This document shows positions 48,451 to 60,550 of a stretch of 64,000 nt of DNA, piece after piece (the stretch's first letter is position 1; each line of letters opens with the position of its first letter). The stretch is from Triticum aestivum. Its lineage: Eukaryota; Streptophyta; Magnoliopsida; Poales; Poaceae. The translations under genes and the position numbers were made by a program. Location: positions 167,069,582 through 167,133,581 of the forward strand of contig NC_057807.1 in NCBI RefSeq assembly GCF_018294505.1, given 5' to 3'. The notes under the pieces are model-generated. The model did not search any database and was not told the DNA's origin. It worked only from the letters and a program-made list of their open reading frames with translations.

Positions 48451-50148
48451 TCAATCCTCGAAGAAAAGAATATCTTTGTCATCCAAGCGATAGCACTTGT
48501 ATTTGGAAATGCCCTTGTCAATACCACGTTTCACCTTCTTCACCATGGTATCTAGGAGTTGTGCCTCATGAATCTGATCTTCCAAAGTAGGAGAGACTAT
48601 GAGGTTGGCAAGAAAGCCTTGAGGAACAACTTGAAGATTCAGTTTGCGAAAAGCTTCACAAAGATCCGGTTGGAAGGGCTTGAGAATTAAGCTGTTGCAA
48701 TAAGCCTTTCTGCTCAGAGCATCTGCAATCACATTCGCCTTGCCAGGAGTATATTCAATACTTGGATTGTACTCTTGAATCATTTCGACCCATCGAGTTT
48801 GCCTGAGGTTGAGGTTGGGTTGAGTGAAGATATACTTGAGGCTCTTGTGATCGGTGAAAATGTCCACTTTCCTTCCCAACAAGAGACGTCTCCATGTTAT
48901 CAATGCATGGACAACTGCCGCCAACTCAAGATCGTGAGTGGGGTAGTTCTTTTTGTTGGGCTTCAACTGACGAGAGGTGTAGGCCACAACTTTCTTCTCT
49001 TGCATTAACACAGCACCGAGACCTTGAAGAGAAGCATCACAGAAAACTTCGAATGGCTTGGATTCATCAGGAGGAGTTAAGACAAGAGCTGTGACTAGCT
49101 TCTCTTTGAGGGTGTTGAAATCAACGTCACACTCAGGCGACCAGACATACTTGACATGCTTCTGGAGGAGGTTGGAAAGAGGCTTTGCAATCTTAGAGAA
49201 ATTCTCAACGAATCTTCGGCAATAGCTTGCAAGACCAAGAAAACTGCGGAGCTGCTTGACATTCTGAGGAGGTTCCCAATTCACAACTGCAGACACCTTC
49301 TCGGGATTAACAGCGATGCCCTTGGCGGAGATGATGTGACCAAGATAAAGAACTTCATCTAGCCAGAACTCACATTTGGGAAACTTCGCATAGAATTGAT
49401 GCTCTCTGAGCTTGTTGAGCACCAATCGCAAATGTTTGGCATGATCCTTCTTATTCTTGGAGAAGACCAAAATATCATCGAGATACACCAAGACGAATTC
49501 ATTGGTGTAGGGGTTGAAAATGAAGTTCATCATTCGAGAGAATGTTGGAGGAGCATTGACAAGGCCGAAAGACATGACAGTATATTCATAAGAACCATAG
49601 CTTGTTCTGAATGCTGTCTTGGGAATATCTTGTTCACGAATGCGAATCTGATGATAACCCATACGGAGGTCAAGCTTGGAGAATACTTTAGCACCTTTGA
49701 GTTGCTCGAAAAGCTCATTGATGTTGGGAAGTGGATACTTGTTCTTGATTGTCTTCTTGTTCAATGGACGGTAATCGACGCAAAGTCGGTCCGTGCCATC
49801 CTTCTTCTGGACAAAAAGAACTCCACAACCCCATGGAGATAAACTCGGTCTGATCAAACCCAGACGCTCTTGTTCATCGAGCTGTTTCTTCAATTCCTTC
49901 AGCTCCTTGGGTCCAAGCTTGTAAGGACGCTTGCAAACGGGTTCAGTTCTAGGCTCAAGATCGATAACGAACTTGACTGGCCGATGAGGAGGCATACCCG
50001 GAAGCTCTTCTGGAAAGACATCTTGGTACTCACAAACGACTGGAATTTGAGAAATAGCATCCAACTCGCCCTTCTCATTGAGAGAAAACAACCGAATGGT
50101 TTCATCACGAGCGGCATAGATGATAACATCCTCAGAAGAGTGTGTCAA
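48451..50148 (-). pseudogene. Element D reverse transcriptase and RNase H
   Basis: 565 codons open. RT has the [17 protein letters not shown] entry block, D160 and the catalytic YLDD at residues 222-225. RNase H starts near 365 with D371 (FEVFCDAS), then DLELAAVV and TDHKSLKYI, and ends at [10 protein letters not shown]. The frame ends at TGA 48451-48453, where CGA is likely ancestral. Same frame as gag and integrase. Confidence 0.92.
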
Positions 50149-50187
50149 TTGAATTTCCCTGGCAGCACAATCAAGTTGTGCTTTGTG

Positions 50188-51606
50188 CTAAGAAAGCCAG
50201 TCCATCCCGAGAATTAGATCAATATCAGAGTCACCAAGAACAATTGTAGAAGACAGAAATCTATAGTCGCCCATCTGGATAGAGACATCCCGAACCATGG
50301 AGCTTGCGTTCATGAATTTACCCGGAGAGACAACTGATAACGGTCTAGGCAAATCTTGAAAAACCATCTCATGCTTAGATGAAAAAGGTCTTGAGATGAA
50401 ACTATGCGATGCACCACTATCAAATAAAACTTTCGCAGGAATATCATTAACTGGAAGATTGCCCATTATCACGTCTGAAGAATCCTCTGCCTGAGCTGCA
50501 TTCATCATGTTCACCTTTGCAGACTTGGGATTATGCTTGACCACTTCATTGCTTGAAGACCTCACAGGAGGAGGAGGAGGAAGGCGCCTTTGATTGAAGC
50601 ACTTGTTCGCATAGTGACCTTTATGCTGGCACTTGTTGCAAGTCACTTCTGAGAGCGGACGATGATATGGAGCATTTGACCTTGGAGCTTGAGAATTTGA
50701 CTTGTTCTGATAACCTGGGTTGGGTGGGTGGGAAGATCCACGACCACCTAAGTTCTTCTGCTGGTAAGGCTGGCGAAATGGAGGAGGAGGAAGGTAGAAC
50801 TTTTGCTGCTTAGCTGCAACTTGAGAGGAAGAAGAAGACTGAACTGCATCCCTGATTCTCTTCTTTGAAGCCTCACACTTGAGCTGAGCACCTTCTTGCT
50901 TGAGGGCCATATTGTAGAATTGATCAAACTGAGTAGGCTCAACAAGAACGAGAGCTAACTGCAGATCCTCTCTAAGGCCACCTCTGAATTGATAGATCAT
51001 ACTCTTTTCATCAGGAACGTCTTGTTTAGCGAAGCGAGCAAGTTTCTGAAACTGATTGTTGTATTCGTACACTGACATGTTGCCTTGCTTGAGATTGCGG
51101 AACTCCTCACGCTTACTCTCAACAACACTGGTAGGAATGTGGTGAGCTTTAAAGTCCCGACAGAAATCAGTCCAAGTAATCACTCGACCTCCTCTGGAAT
51201 CCCTGTATTGCTGGAACCAATCAGCTGCTTGGTCCTTGAGCTGAAAAGAAGCGAACTTGACGTAGTCCTCAGGCCTGACATTGCTGCATTCGAAATGCTT
51301 GTTGATATCCACGAGCCAGTCGTCGGCGTCTGTGGCCTCGGCACAGTAGCTGAAAGACTTTGGCTGATTTGCAAGGAACTGGTTGAGGGTAGGAAACTGA
51401 GGCTGATGATTGAACTGCCCTTGACCTTGATTCCCTTGGTTGCCTTGGCCTTGGTTGCGCTCTTGTATCAGCTGAATCAACAACTGAGCGTTGGCATTTG
51501 TGGTTGCCATCAAAGCTTGGCATGCCTCCGGAGGCGGAGGTGGAGGTGGATGGTTCGCCTGACTCCCATCATTGCGTTCAGGATTCTGACGCGTTGGCGG
51601 AGCCAT
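50188..51606 (-). pseudogene. Element D Gag and protease
   Basis: The open frame extends upstream to 51834, but the start is placed at the ATG 51604-51606 because the acidic, glutamine- and proline-rich N-terminus typical of these Gags begins there. The gag domain (SFSYCAEATDADDWL to PDEKSMIYQFRGGL) is followed by a basic linker, one CCHC knuckle (CNKCQHKGHYANKC) and the protease DSG (LFDSGASHSF) with the later LILGMDWLS. The TAG at 50188-50190 interrupts Pol right after this motif; the same frame continues at 50187. Confidence 0.9.
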
Positions 51607-52509
51607 CCTGAAGAGGGTGACATCTGTTAGCATCTTGATAGACAGATAGACAAGTTGAATCAATGGATAGAAATTGCAACATACAGTCTTCACAATAAAC
51701 ATTCGAACAAGGATGAACGGATGAATTCGAAAGCAAACATCACGTCCATTAAGGTGAGAAGCCACTTGATAAGAGATTGAAGAATGAAATAAACAAGGTA
51801 CAACTGGAACAAATAAGTGGTAAGGATTACCCAATCACAAACCAAATATCTACGGGAAGAAGTGCTAGAGCTACTTGAATCCCACCTATAAACTCCTGAA
51901 ACTTTCCGGTTATGCAATCAGGTGTTGGGGATACAGGGGAAGCAATATATCTCACCCAAACTAACAATCCCTACATCCAGCTGTATCCATCCGTCAACAC
52001 ATAACCAAGAAACCTTCGGAAATCGTGTACCTCAACCTTCGAAAAGCATCCGTTATACGAGTTATGGCAATACTCCCGAACTCCCCAGTACTGGGTGACG
52101 TCGAGGTTATCTCACCAACAACTGCATAAAAGATATTTTCGATGTCGGCAAAACTCAGGTATTCCAGAACTGTAACGATAAAATTGTGACGACTACACCT
52201 CGGAGCTCAACTCCCCGGGACAATGCCACAACCCCTAAATGTTAGGAGGCACCAAGAACAATGTTCTCGTCACAAAACCATCGGAACGATTCCAAGATAC
52301 CCGCGTGATCCTAAATTTTTTTTAGTGAAATTTGAGGAGAGGAAAGTCAAAACATCTACGTCAGTAGACCTCACCAGAGCGACGAAGGGACTGAGGAGTA
52401 AAAAGAAATCCTACTCTCCGATATATATAATCCTAAGACTCAAAACATTTTTGTTCTAGACTCAACAACGCCAGCAATCAATCAAGCAGGGGGCTCCTAA
52501 GTCGGGGAT
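51607..52509 (-). other. Element D 5' leader
   Basis: About 0.9 kb between primer site and gag with no supported ORF. Confidence 0.7.
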
Positions 52510-52524
52510 GGCTCTGATTACCAA
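52510..52524 (-). other. Element D primer-binding site
   Basis: Minus strand reads TTGGTAATCAGAGCC, the tRNA-Met type with one extra A, two bases from the LTR end. Confidence 0.75.
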
Positions 52525-52526
52525 CT

Positions 52527-53561
52527 TGTAACACCCACGATGCGGGTATATCTCCCACGTGTCGAAGCACGACTTAGAGGCATAACCGCATGGTGGTTTT
52601 GTCGCAAGAAGGGTCATCTTCACACAATCCCATGTAATTAACAAGAATGGGATAAAGAGAGTTGGCTTACAATTGCCAGTTCACACAATACATGAATAAG
52701 TTCATACATCATCCAAAATACACTCATAGACCGACTACGGTCAAATCCAAATGAAAAGAAGACAACCCCAAATGCTAGATCCCTGATCATCCCAACTGGG
52801 CCCACTACTGATCATCTGGAAACGAAACATAGTAACGACCAAGGTCCTCGTCAAACTCCCACTTGAGCTCGATTGCGCCACTTGCGCTAGTATCTTCGGC
52901 ACCTGCATCTGTTTTTGGTAGAATTTGTGAGCCACGGGGACTCAGCAATCTCACACCCGCGAGATCAAGACTATTCAAGCTCAAGGTAGGAAAAGGGGTA
53001 AAATGGTGGAGCTGCAGCAAGCACTAAGCATATATGGTGGCTAACATACGCAGGTGAGAGCGAGAAGAGAAGCAACACGTCGGTCGAGAAGCTAGAAGTG
53101 ATCAAGAAGTGATCCTGAAACTACTTACGGTCATACATAACCCAAACTGTGTTCACTTCCCGGACTCCACCGAGAAGAGACCATCACGGCTACACACATA
53201 GTTGATGCATTTTAATGAAGTCAAGTGTCAAGTTATCTACAACCGGACATTAACAAATTCCCATCTGCCTCATAACCGCGGGCACGGCTTTCGAAAGATA
53301 ATATACCCTGCAGGGGTGTCCCAACTTAGCCCATCATAAGCTCTCACGGTCAACGAAGGATATACCTTCTCCCGGGAAGACCCAATCAGTCTCGGAATCC
53401 CCGTTCGCAAGACATTTCGACAATGGTAAAACAAAACCAGCAAGACCGCCCGATGCGCCGACAAATCCCGATAGGAGCTGCACATATCTCGTTCTCAGGG
53501 CACACCGGATGAACACTACTTACAACTAAAACCATCCCTCAAGTTTCCCCGAGGTGGCGCT
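52527..53561 (-). repeat. Element D 5' LTR, truncated
   Basis: Matches 27949-28980 closely, up to GAGGTGGCGCT, then jumps to element E. About 3.3 kb of LTR is missing. Confidence 0.9.
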
Positions 53562-53706
53562 TGTGTGACCGATTCCTTGTTGGTTGAGTGTTTTCCCTCG
53601 TCCCTCCCCGTGATTTCCTCGTGTTCTTCCACTCGTTCTTCGTGTCCCCCCGTAGGATCCCCTCCAAACGTGAAAGATCGACGCTATAGGGTTCCACCCT
53701 ACATCA
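53562..53706 (+). repeat. Element E 5' LTR remnant (last 145 bp)
   Basis: Matches 60892-61036 except four transitions. It joins truncated D sequence at 53561/53562. Confidence 0.9.
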
Positions 53707-53709
53707 TCT

Positions 53710-53723
53710 TGGTATCATGAGCC
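53710..53723 (+). other. Element E primer-binding site
   Basis: TGGTATCATGAGCC, tRNA-Met type with an inserted T, three bases after the LTR end. Confidence 0.75.
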
Positions 53724-54013
53724 ACGTTGATCACGTTTTTGGAGCCCCTACCCCTCTTTTTCTAGCTTGATTTTGTTGATTTCGTCCTAAATCCAAAAAT
53801 CCCCACCAAAAATAGCCCCAATTTTTTTTGTGATTTGTTGGTTTGATGATGTTTTGTTGATTTTGATCCGTGGATTTGCTTGGTTTCAAGTGGATCTAGC
53901 ATCTCCCCAAGTTTCCCCACCTTCCATCCACAAAATCTCCTCAATTTTGCCCCGAAAATCATCCATTTCCGCCCAAAAAATCGTCCCCGAGAGGAAATCC
54001 CGAGCAGTTTGAC

Positions 54014-54192
54014 CTGCCCGGATCATCCGGACCTTCTCCCGGATCATCCGGACACCTCCCGGATCAGCTGGACGCCCCCCCCCCCGGACGTCCGGATACC
54101 CCACGCACCCAGAAAACAGAACCGGAGCTGACGAACCCGGATCATCCGGCTGTACACCCGGAACATCCGGACCTCCTCCCGGATGTCCGGTT
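54014..54192. repeat. Palindrome cluster in E leader (CCGGATCATCCGG type)
   Basis: Seven or so copies or near copies of a palindrome with arms TCCGGAT and ATCCGGA around one base, including variants with GTCCGG. The same motif forms a cluster in the 3' LTR (60363-60550). Confidence 0.85.
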
Positions 54193-54467
54193 AACCCTGA
54201 CACTGACTCGGCTGAAATCTTGTTTTGGCCGTAACTAACTCATCCGAACTCCGTTTTTGACGTTCTTTAGCTCGTTTTGAAGCTATTGACATCCCCCATC
54301 CCACAAAAATACCACCAACACCATTTGACACCATCAAATTTTCGGAATTTTGGCATCTTTGCATAGGGCTTCCACCATATCATCCGCATAGCCACCACCG
54401 ACTTCTGCAACCTAACCCATTTTGTTCCCCATAGCATTTGAGGTTGTTTGAGTAGTGACTTGAGTCT

Positions 54468-54804
54468 CCTAAGGTGTTTCGGCTACTTAGGGACGGTTGC
54501 TTCTTCATCAACCACCACCACCACCACTTCCACATAACCTTCCCACCTTACACTTCCGATAACCCAACTTAACCCAATTGTTGTTTGAGCTTGTTCGAGT
54601 TGTGGCTTCTGTCTCCTAAGGTGTTTCGGCTACTTAGGGATGGCAACTTCAACTTTGACACGTGTATAGACCGTCATCCCACTTCCGCATTTGCCTAGTG
54701 CAAAACCACCACCGCTTTCCGCTACCACCATTTGACATTTGTCATTTGAGATTTTGAGTTCGCGGTTTTTCCGTTTCCTAAGGTGTTTCGGCTACTTAGG
54801 GACG
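54468..54804. repeat. Three 28-bp hairpin repeats in E leader
   Basis: Near-identical copies at 54468-54495, 54615-54642 and 54777-54804, spaced 147 and 162 bp. Each has the arms CCTAAG and CTTAGG around a 12-base loop. Flanking sequence is loosely similar, suggesting an older tandem unit of about 150 bp. Confidence 0.85.
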
Positions 54805-55769
54805 AGTCTCCATCATCTTGGTATCTACATCAAGAACACCGCTACTCATCATCGTCGGACAGTAACCTCCATATCATCTTGGTATCGTGGTATCCCTTCA
54901 TTGTATATTCCCCTTGCCATTGCATTGTTAACCCCTAGCCCATTTTGCGTTACTTGCCTATCGAGACTAGTCATTTGAGTATTGCCGACAACGTTACTTG
55001 TGCACATTAGTGATCCATACCTCCCATAGCATACATACCATATCATCGTGGTGCATATATTGCTATCATATCTTGTGCCACAAGTTTGTTCCCGCATATA
55101 CACAATTGCTATCTTGGTTTGTGCATTGTGCAAAGTGGCCATAGAAAAAAAAGAATAAAGCTTTTAAGAAAAAGAGAAAAAGCAAAGAGCTTGTAAGCAA
55201 GTGCCATAGCATCATACCACATTGCATATAAGATTGTCATATCCGATCATCTTGGATCATCTTGAGAGAAACACCGGGAACCATACATAATAGCATACTT
55301 GGGATAGAAGTTTATCCATTTTGCATCTTATAGGTTGTGCACAAGTGTCGTATCCGCCTATTGAGCAATCGTGCTAGCGTCTCTCTTGAGTTGTGCAACA
55401 CGAACGTTTTCCGTGGATTCCACATTTTGTGCTCATTCCTTGGTTGCACGACCCCATTTATCTATCCGTGTGTGTGTTTCCGTGCGCCATTCTTTGCTAT
55501 TGGTCCATTTGTTTCTCTTGCGAATTTGTGAATCTCTTTCAACATTATTGACTCTTGCTAACATTTTGCATTAAATTTTTGTGCCACTATCCTCACCAAG
55601 CTCCACTATAAGCTTTACTTGTGTAGGTGTGAGAACCGACAAGGATTGGTACCAATAGTGCTATTTCATTGTCCGCATTTGAGTGAACTTGATTCATTGT
55701 CAACATCGGTCAAGGTACATTGGTATAAGTTCTTCTCTTTCTCCCACTCATATTTGCTCGAGTCTTGTG

Positions 55770-57197
55770 ATGGATAGGCAAGGCATTTCCTCTCCGGTCT
55801 ACGACAACAATGACGGCGTGAACAACTACATCACCAAAAGGTCCATCTTTGGACTACAACACGAAATGGAAGGAGCATAATCCACCTTGCAAGAGCGCAT
55901 CGAGAACCTCTCCATCGACATTCATCTCTCCGAAGCAAGGAAAAGGGACTACATAGACAACAAGCTTGCCGCACAAAAGGAGGAGCAAGATGCGAGGATG
56001 GAAGAGATTCGGGCCTTGATCAAGTCTTCTTCCACTTCATCATCCTCAAGACGATGACGTTCAAGCCACAAGTCTTCGGAGCGCAAACAAGATGCAAGCG
56101 CAAGTCGTCCAAGTCAACATCTACATGGCGACCACCATCACATTCGTGATCCACATCGTCATGAAGGGCAAGTCACCTCCAAGCAACATGTGCACGACGA
56201 CGACGAACGACATCTACTACGAGCTCAAGCACGACAACGACATCATCATCATGAAGATGCTCCACAAGCGCAAATGCACAAGTCCCAACAAGCCCTACTT
56301 CACGCCAAGTCCAAGCTTCAAGAGCACAAAAGAAGACCGCGAGATGACCACCACAAAGACGGCGCTACGGCTACATCAACCACTTCGGCATCTTCACCAA
56401 GTGTTCTCAAGGCATCTTCGCCTTTGGACGTACGACATCTTCGCCTACTTCCCACGAGTATGCCTACATCGACTTCATTAAGTCCAAGGCGACCACCTAC
56501 GAGCGAGGGCGACACTTCCATCTTCGGAAGCCCCTCAAGGAAGATGGCTGAGCATGGGAAACTCCCTTCGGTCATGGAGACGAGCTATGAGGTGCCATAG
56601 CATATGGGCCTCCCACACCAAGACGGTGACAAGAAGGTCGAGCAAGGGCCATCCTCTTCGACCACGGCGACGAGCGCGAACCTCTTCAACAACATGAAGA
56701 CGGCGCCCACATTGGACTCCTCCTCCGAGTCAAGCTACGAGACCGCGCATGGAGACATTTGCACTTACATCTCTCCGACACCCACATATGTTGAGATGCC
56801 CCATTCGTCATGTGAGGAGAGCCACCACCACATGAGTGACATGAGTGACTCCACCATACGTGACATTGAAAGGATTTCCTATGAGAGGATGAGTGTGACC
56901 ACCACTAGCCCCACACATGAGAGCATGCCACACATCCTATGCGACGTTGAGCGCCATTTGAGTGACTCCACCAACCATATGAGTGAGAGCATCCTTGAGG
57001 GAGTGAGTGAGCCACAACACTTAGTGAGTGAGGTAGTTGACACGGCATGTGAGGCCACTATGATTTCTAACGACTTAACCTCTACTCCTAGTGTGTTTTC
57101 TTCTTTGGTGCTAGGTCTCCTACATGACGACATGCCTATCCTCGATGAGTCCATCCCTCCAATGGAGACACCGATGGCCATGGTGGACGATGATGCA
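55770..57197 (+). pseudogene. Element E gag-like frame
   Basis: A single frame from ATG 55770 to the C-run at 57198, broken by TAA 55878, TGA 56055 and TAG 56598. The N-terminus has a YDNNDGVNNYI motif that I associate with plant Gypsy Gag. A coiled coil follows (ERIENLSIDIHLSEARKRD, then LAAQKEEQDARMEEI), then a histidine/arginine-rich segment, a serine-rich segment and an acidic, serine/methionine-rich tail. No gag PF03732 core or zinc knuckle is visible. Function is inferred from position only. Confidence 0.5.
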
Positions 57198-60100
57198 CCC
57201 CCCCCCCACATGGTTCCATCAAGATGAAGATGACAATGAGTGGATCTTCAACACCTCACCTACAACACATGAGCGACGCTCCAAGGGTAACATAGGTGAT
57301 GGTGCTTCTCTTGTCCCACTAGTGGACTCTCTTGACATTGATTGCTCCCATGATGTTGACCCACCTATTACCATGCTTCAGGCTAGTGCGACTTCCTCAT
57401 GTCTTGACTTACCTATTTATGATGAATATGATGATGAGCATGTTGAGCTGCCTAGTTGTGATGCTATGCTCCATAGGATAACTTGTGAAAATTCTATTGG
57501 TCACTTCATGTTTGACAATCCATTGAACTTGTCATATGCTATGAGTGAGATCTCCCATATTGCTTCATTTCAATCTCAACATAGTAACTATGCATGCCCT
57601 ATTAAAATCAATCCCATTTGCACTTATGGCATAGATGACAAGATGATGGCCATTGGCTTTTGTTTTTCATGTGATGATATTGCCATGCTTCCTTTACATG
57701 ATTTGTGCAATTCATCTACTATGCCATGCCATCATCACATTGTTCCAAATATGCATTGTTGTGGATGTTGTCAATATTCTCCATGTGATGTTGCTACTCA
57801 TGCCTATGAGGAGACCCCCATAGTTTCCTCATACGTATTAGGAGATCTTTATGCATTTCATACTTTGCATGATTCCCATGATAGTATGCACCATATGCAT
57901 TCCATGAATAACAATGCTCTAGATATTTCTCATGATGCATTACATCCTTTGAGTCTCCATTATGCTATACATTATAACAAACCTCTCATGATGGATGACA
58001 TGCTTCTATATCACGCATCTCATTTATTTGAGCATTGGCTATTTTGTGCTAACCGACACATGCACGTGCGCATCATGATGGATGATGTGTACATATACCA
58101 TGCACACACAATTTTTCCTTTGTCTTTGTTTTGTGTAGGTACTCATGTATACTCGTCAATCTCTCAATCCCAAGAGTTGATGAAACGAGCTCTTGAGAGC
58201 AACGATGACTTGGGATCCCGTGGACTATCCTTACCACCGTTCCCTTCGCGCAAGGACTACGCGCATCTCTTCTACTTGGCTCTCACATGGCTATGGGCTA
58301 TTTACCACTTGTCACCTTATACCCATACTATTGTGTTCACTTTGCATGTTATTCTTGCTTCTATGCCTTTACCATGCAATTGTGACCCTTGCTTGCATAT
58401 ACCCATGCTTCACCATTATGATACTCCTATGTGTATTTGCATGCTTGGTGGAGATCCTTGTTGCTATTGCCATGTTTATCATGTGCCCCATACTATTGAT
58501 GCTTTTTGTGTTGGGAGAGTCATGATGACCCATTGCTATTTACATATGGCTTCTCACCAATACATTGATGACATTTTTCTCATATCTTGCTTTCATGCTT
58601 GTGATATGTCATGTGCATTAGTCATGCCCACTATTTGCACACATGACATGCTTGCCATGATTCCTTCTAGTATGTTGCATCTTCGCACTACTAGCATGCT
58701 TGACTTGATCACTATGATTGCTTGCTTGGTTGCATCACCCATGTTCCACTATTACTTGCTTTCTTGGGTTGATGACATATATGCTCATGCCTCTCACTTG
58801 ATTTGTCATGACCATTGTCTCTTGTCTCCATTAGTTGCATCTCTCATATCACCTTGTATTGAGTGCCGACTAGCTATGCTTATTGATCTTGGAGACTTGG
58901 ACACTATACTTGTGATGCATGCTTGTTTGATTAAGCCTCTTGTATTTGGTTGTTATCGCATCATATGCTTACATACCATGCCAAATTCCCTTGTCCTTTC
59001 TTATGATGAGCATGATGCATACACTTGTTGGGTATCTTACCACACGAATGATAGGTTTTGCACTTCCGCTAACCTCATTTGTTTTTCCGAGTGTTTGTCA
59101 TGTTCTTTCATTTTGAAGGATTCACAAGGCACTACCGTCATGAGACATATTGGTTATGTGAAGGCATACATGATGTGCAACTCCAACATCTTCCGAAACA
59201 TTCATAAGGTGAACTCTTTCTCTTTGAGCCATCCTCAAATACGCATATTGGATGGGTCACTCTTTCATTGTTGTTTCCTTCTTGTTGTCTACATGTTACA
59301 TCTCATGAACGGAGGAGCGACATTGGAGATTAGCTACATGGACCTTCACATTGAGGAGCGCTCGCACTTAATGGATGCATCTTCGGAATTCCACTCATGC
59401 CTCGACATCGAGCTTTGGTACACCAACACCTCCATATTTGTTGATTGTGCTCATACATGTCATGCTCGATGGACATTTCATACTCACCACAAGTTTGCAA
59501 CGTATGCATGGATTGACTCACTTTATGATTGCCTTGTTGCATCTTGTATTCCCATGTCATCCATGATATATGATCTTGTGCATTTCCTTAGCAAATTTGT
59601 TGTGATCTTCCTTGATGGCATATTCATACATCCTGGTCATATTGCCCACCATAAATTGCATGATACCATACACATATTGAGTATCCATTGCCATATTCAT
59701 GCTATTGATGAACCGTCTCTATATGACATCATTTTGCACAATGGTAGAATTTGTCGCTTTGTGCACCATGCTAATTATCCCATGAATGCTTTGCATATCA
59801 TTCTATATCATCTTGATAAGCTTCATGCGCTTTGTCATGCACTATCCATTCACACGGACTCACGCTTAATTGATGGACACTTTGTGTGCACTAACCATTG
59901 TATTTCCAAGTGTACTTTCTGTTTGCTCATTTTGCATGTACCACATACCGGAGACACCTTGGAGTACTTGGATTGTGCAATGCCTTCACCTACGTCCCAC
60001 TACAAGTCCGTCCACGACACCCGTTTCCATGGTGATGAGGATCACGATCCGAGGTCGGATCTTTCACAAGGGGGGGGGGGAGATGATGCGGAGCATCCCA

Positions 60101-60471
60101 CATTCATCCCCATGTACACTCCGACTACTCCCCAAGCCCTAAGGATACATAAGATGAGACCTCGACTATGCGCCAATGGACACAAGGTGAATTCACTCCT
60201 CTTCGAACCGTCACTTTCCGCATGTGAGACATGGCTACTACCTCATGCATGGACCTTGCATATACTCAGGTACAACCGAGATGATCATGGAGAATCCAAG
60301 GACCAAGGCCAAGCATGGAAGATGAGAAGGAAGAAGAAGACGGAGCAGCGGCTGAAGCTAGCCCGGACATCCAGACCGCCATCCGGATCATCCGGACCCA
60401 GCCGGATCATCCGGGTCCCCCTCCGGATCATTCGGATAACCGCGCTGAGGATACCCGAAGGTTTCTCCTGA
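57124..60471 (+). pseudogene. Element E long histidine/cysteine-rich ORF, function unknown
   Basis: 1115 codons open, in frame +1 relative to the gag-like frame; the true overlap is at the run of ten C (57198-57207). The last 129 codons run into the LTR (from 60084) and are accidental. The protein is rich in His, Cys, Met, Tyr and Ile and shows no regular zinc-finger spacing. Around 59466-59640 a stretch resembles a Gypsy RT core: WTFHTHHKF, some 25 residues later IPMSSMIYDL, then KFVVIFLDGIFIH. There the catalytic pair would read DG instead of DD, so it could not be an active polymerase. The underlying DNA is strikingly CpG-poor. It may be a decayed pol that kept its frame, or a repurposed protein. 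Confidence 0.55.
60068..60083 (+). other. Element E polypurine tract
   Basis: AAG followed by a long G run (eleven G in all) and AGA, directly before TGATGCGG of the 3' LTR. Confidence 0.8.
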
Positions 60472-60550
60472 AGCCGGATCATCCGGGCCACCTCCCGGAT
60501 CATCCGGATGACGGCCGGATCATCCGGACCCCCATCCGGATCATCCGGGC
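60363..60550. repeat. Palindrome cluster in E 3' LTR (CCGGATCATCCGG type)
   Basis: About eight copies of the palindrome also found in the leader, 80-260 bp upstream of the TATA box. Confidence 0.85.

Larger units (their letters stand above)
27949..53561 (-). mobile_element. Element D: Gypsy chromovirus (Tekay/Del-like), minus strand
   Basis: Reads right to left: partial 5' LTR (52527-53561), primer site (52510-52524), leader, gag-protease, RT-RNase H, integrase, chromodomain, then the 3' LTR in two pieces (47115-44677 and 29864-27949) split by element C. The left LTR is about 4.35 kb with the gap counted as 378 bases. Both LTRs start TGTAACACCCACGATGCGG on the plus strand. The right LTR is truncated at 53561, where it abuts E. 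Confidence 0.9.
53724..55769 (+). other. Element E leader, non-coding
   Basis: About 2 kb between primer site and the first gag-like ATG. Apart from the two repeat groups it holds an AG-rich run (55141-55200) and short open frames that are not credible. Confidence 0.65.

Noticed and set aside
57124..60471. Zinc-finger protein, given many His and Cys
   Set aside because: No regular C-x2-C / H-x3-H spacing; the residues follow from CA/TG-rich DNA.
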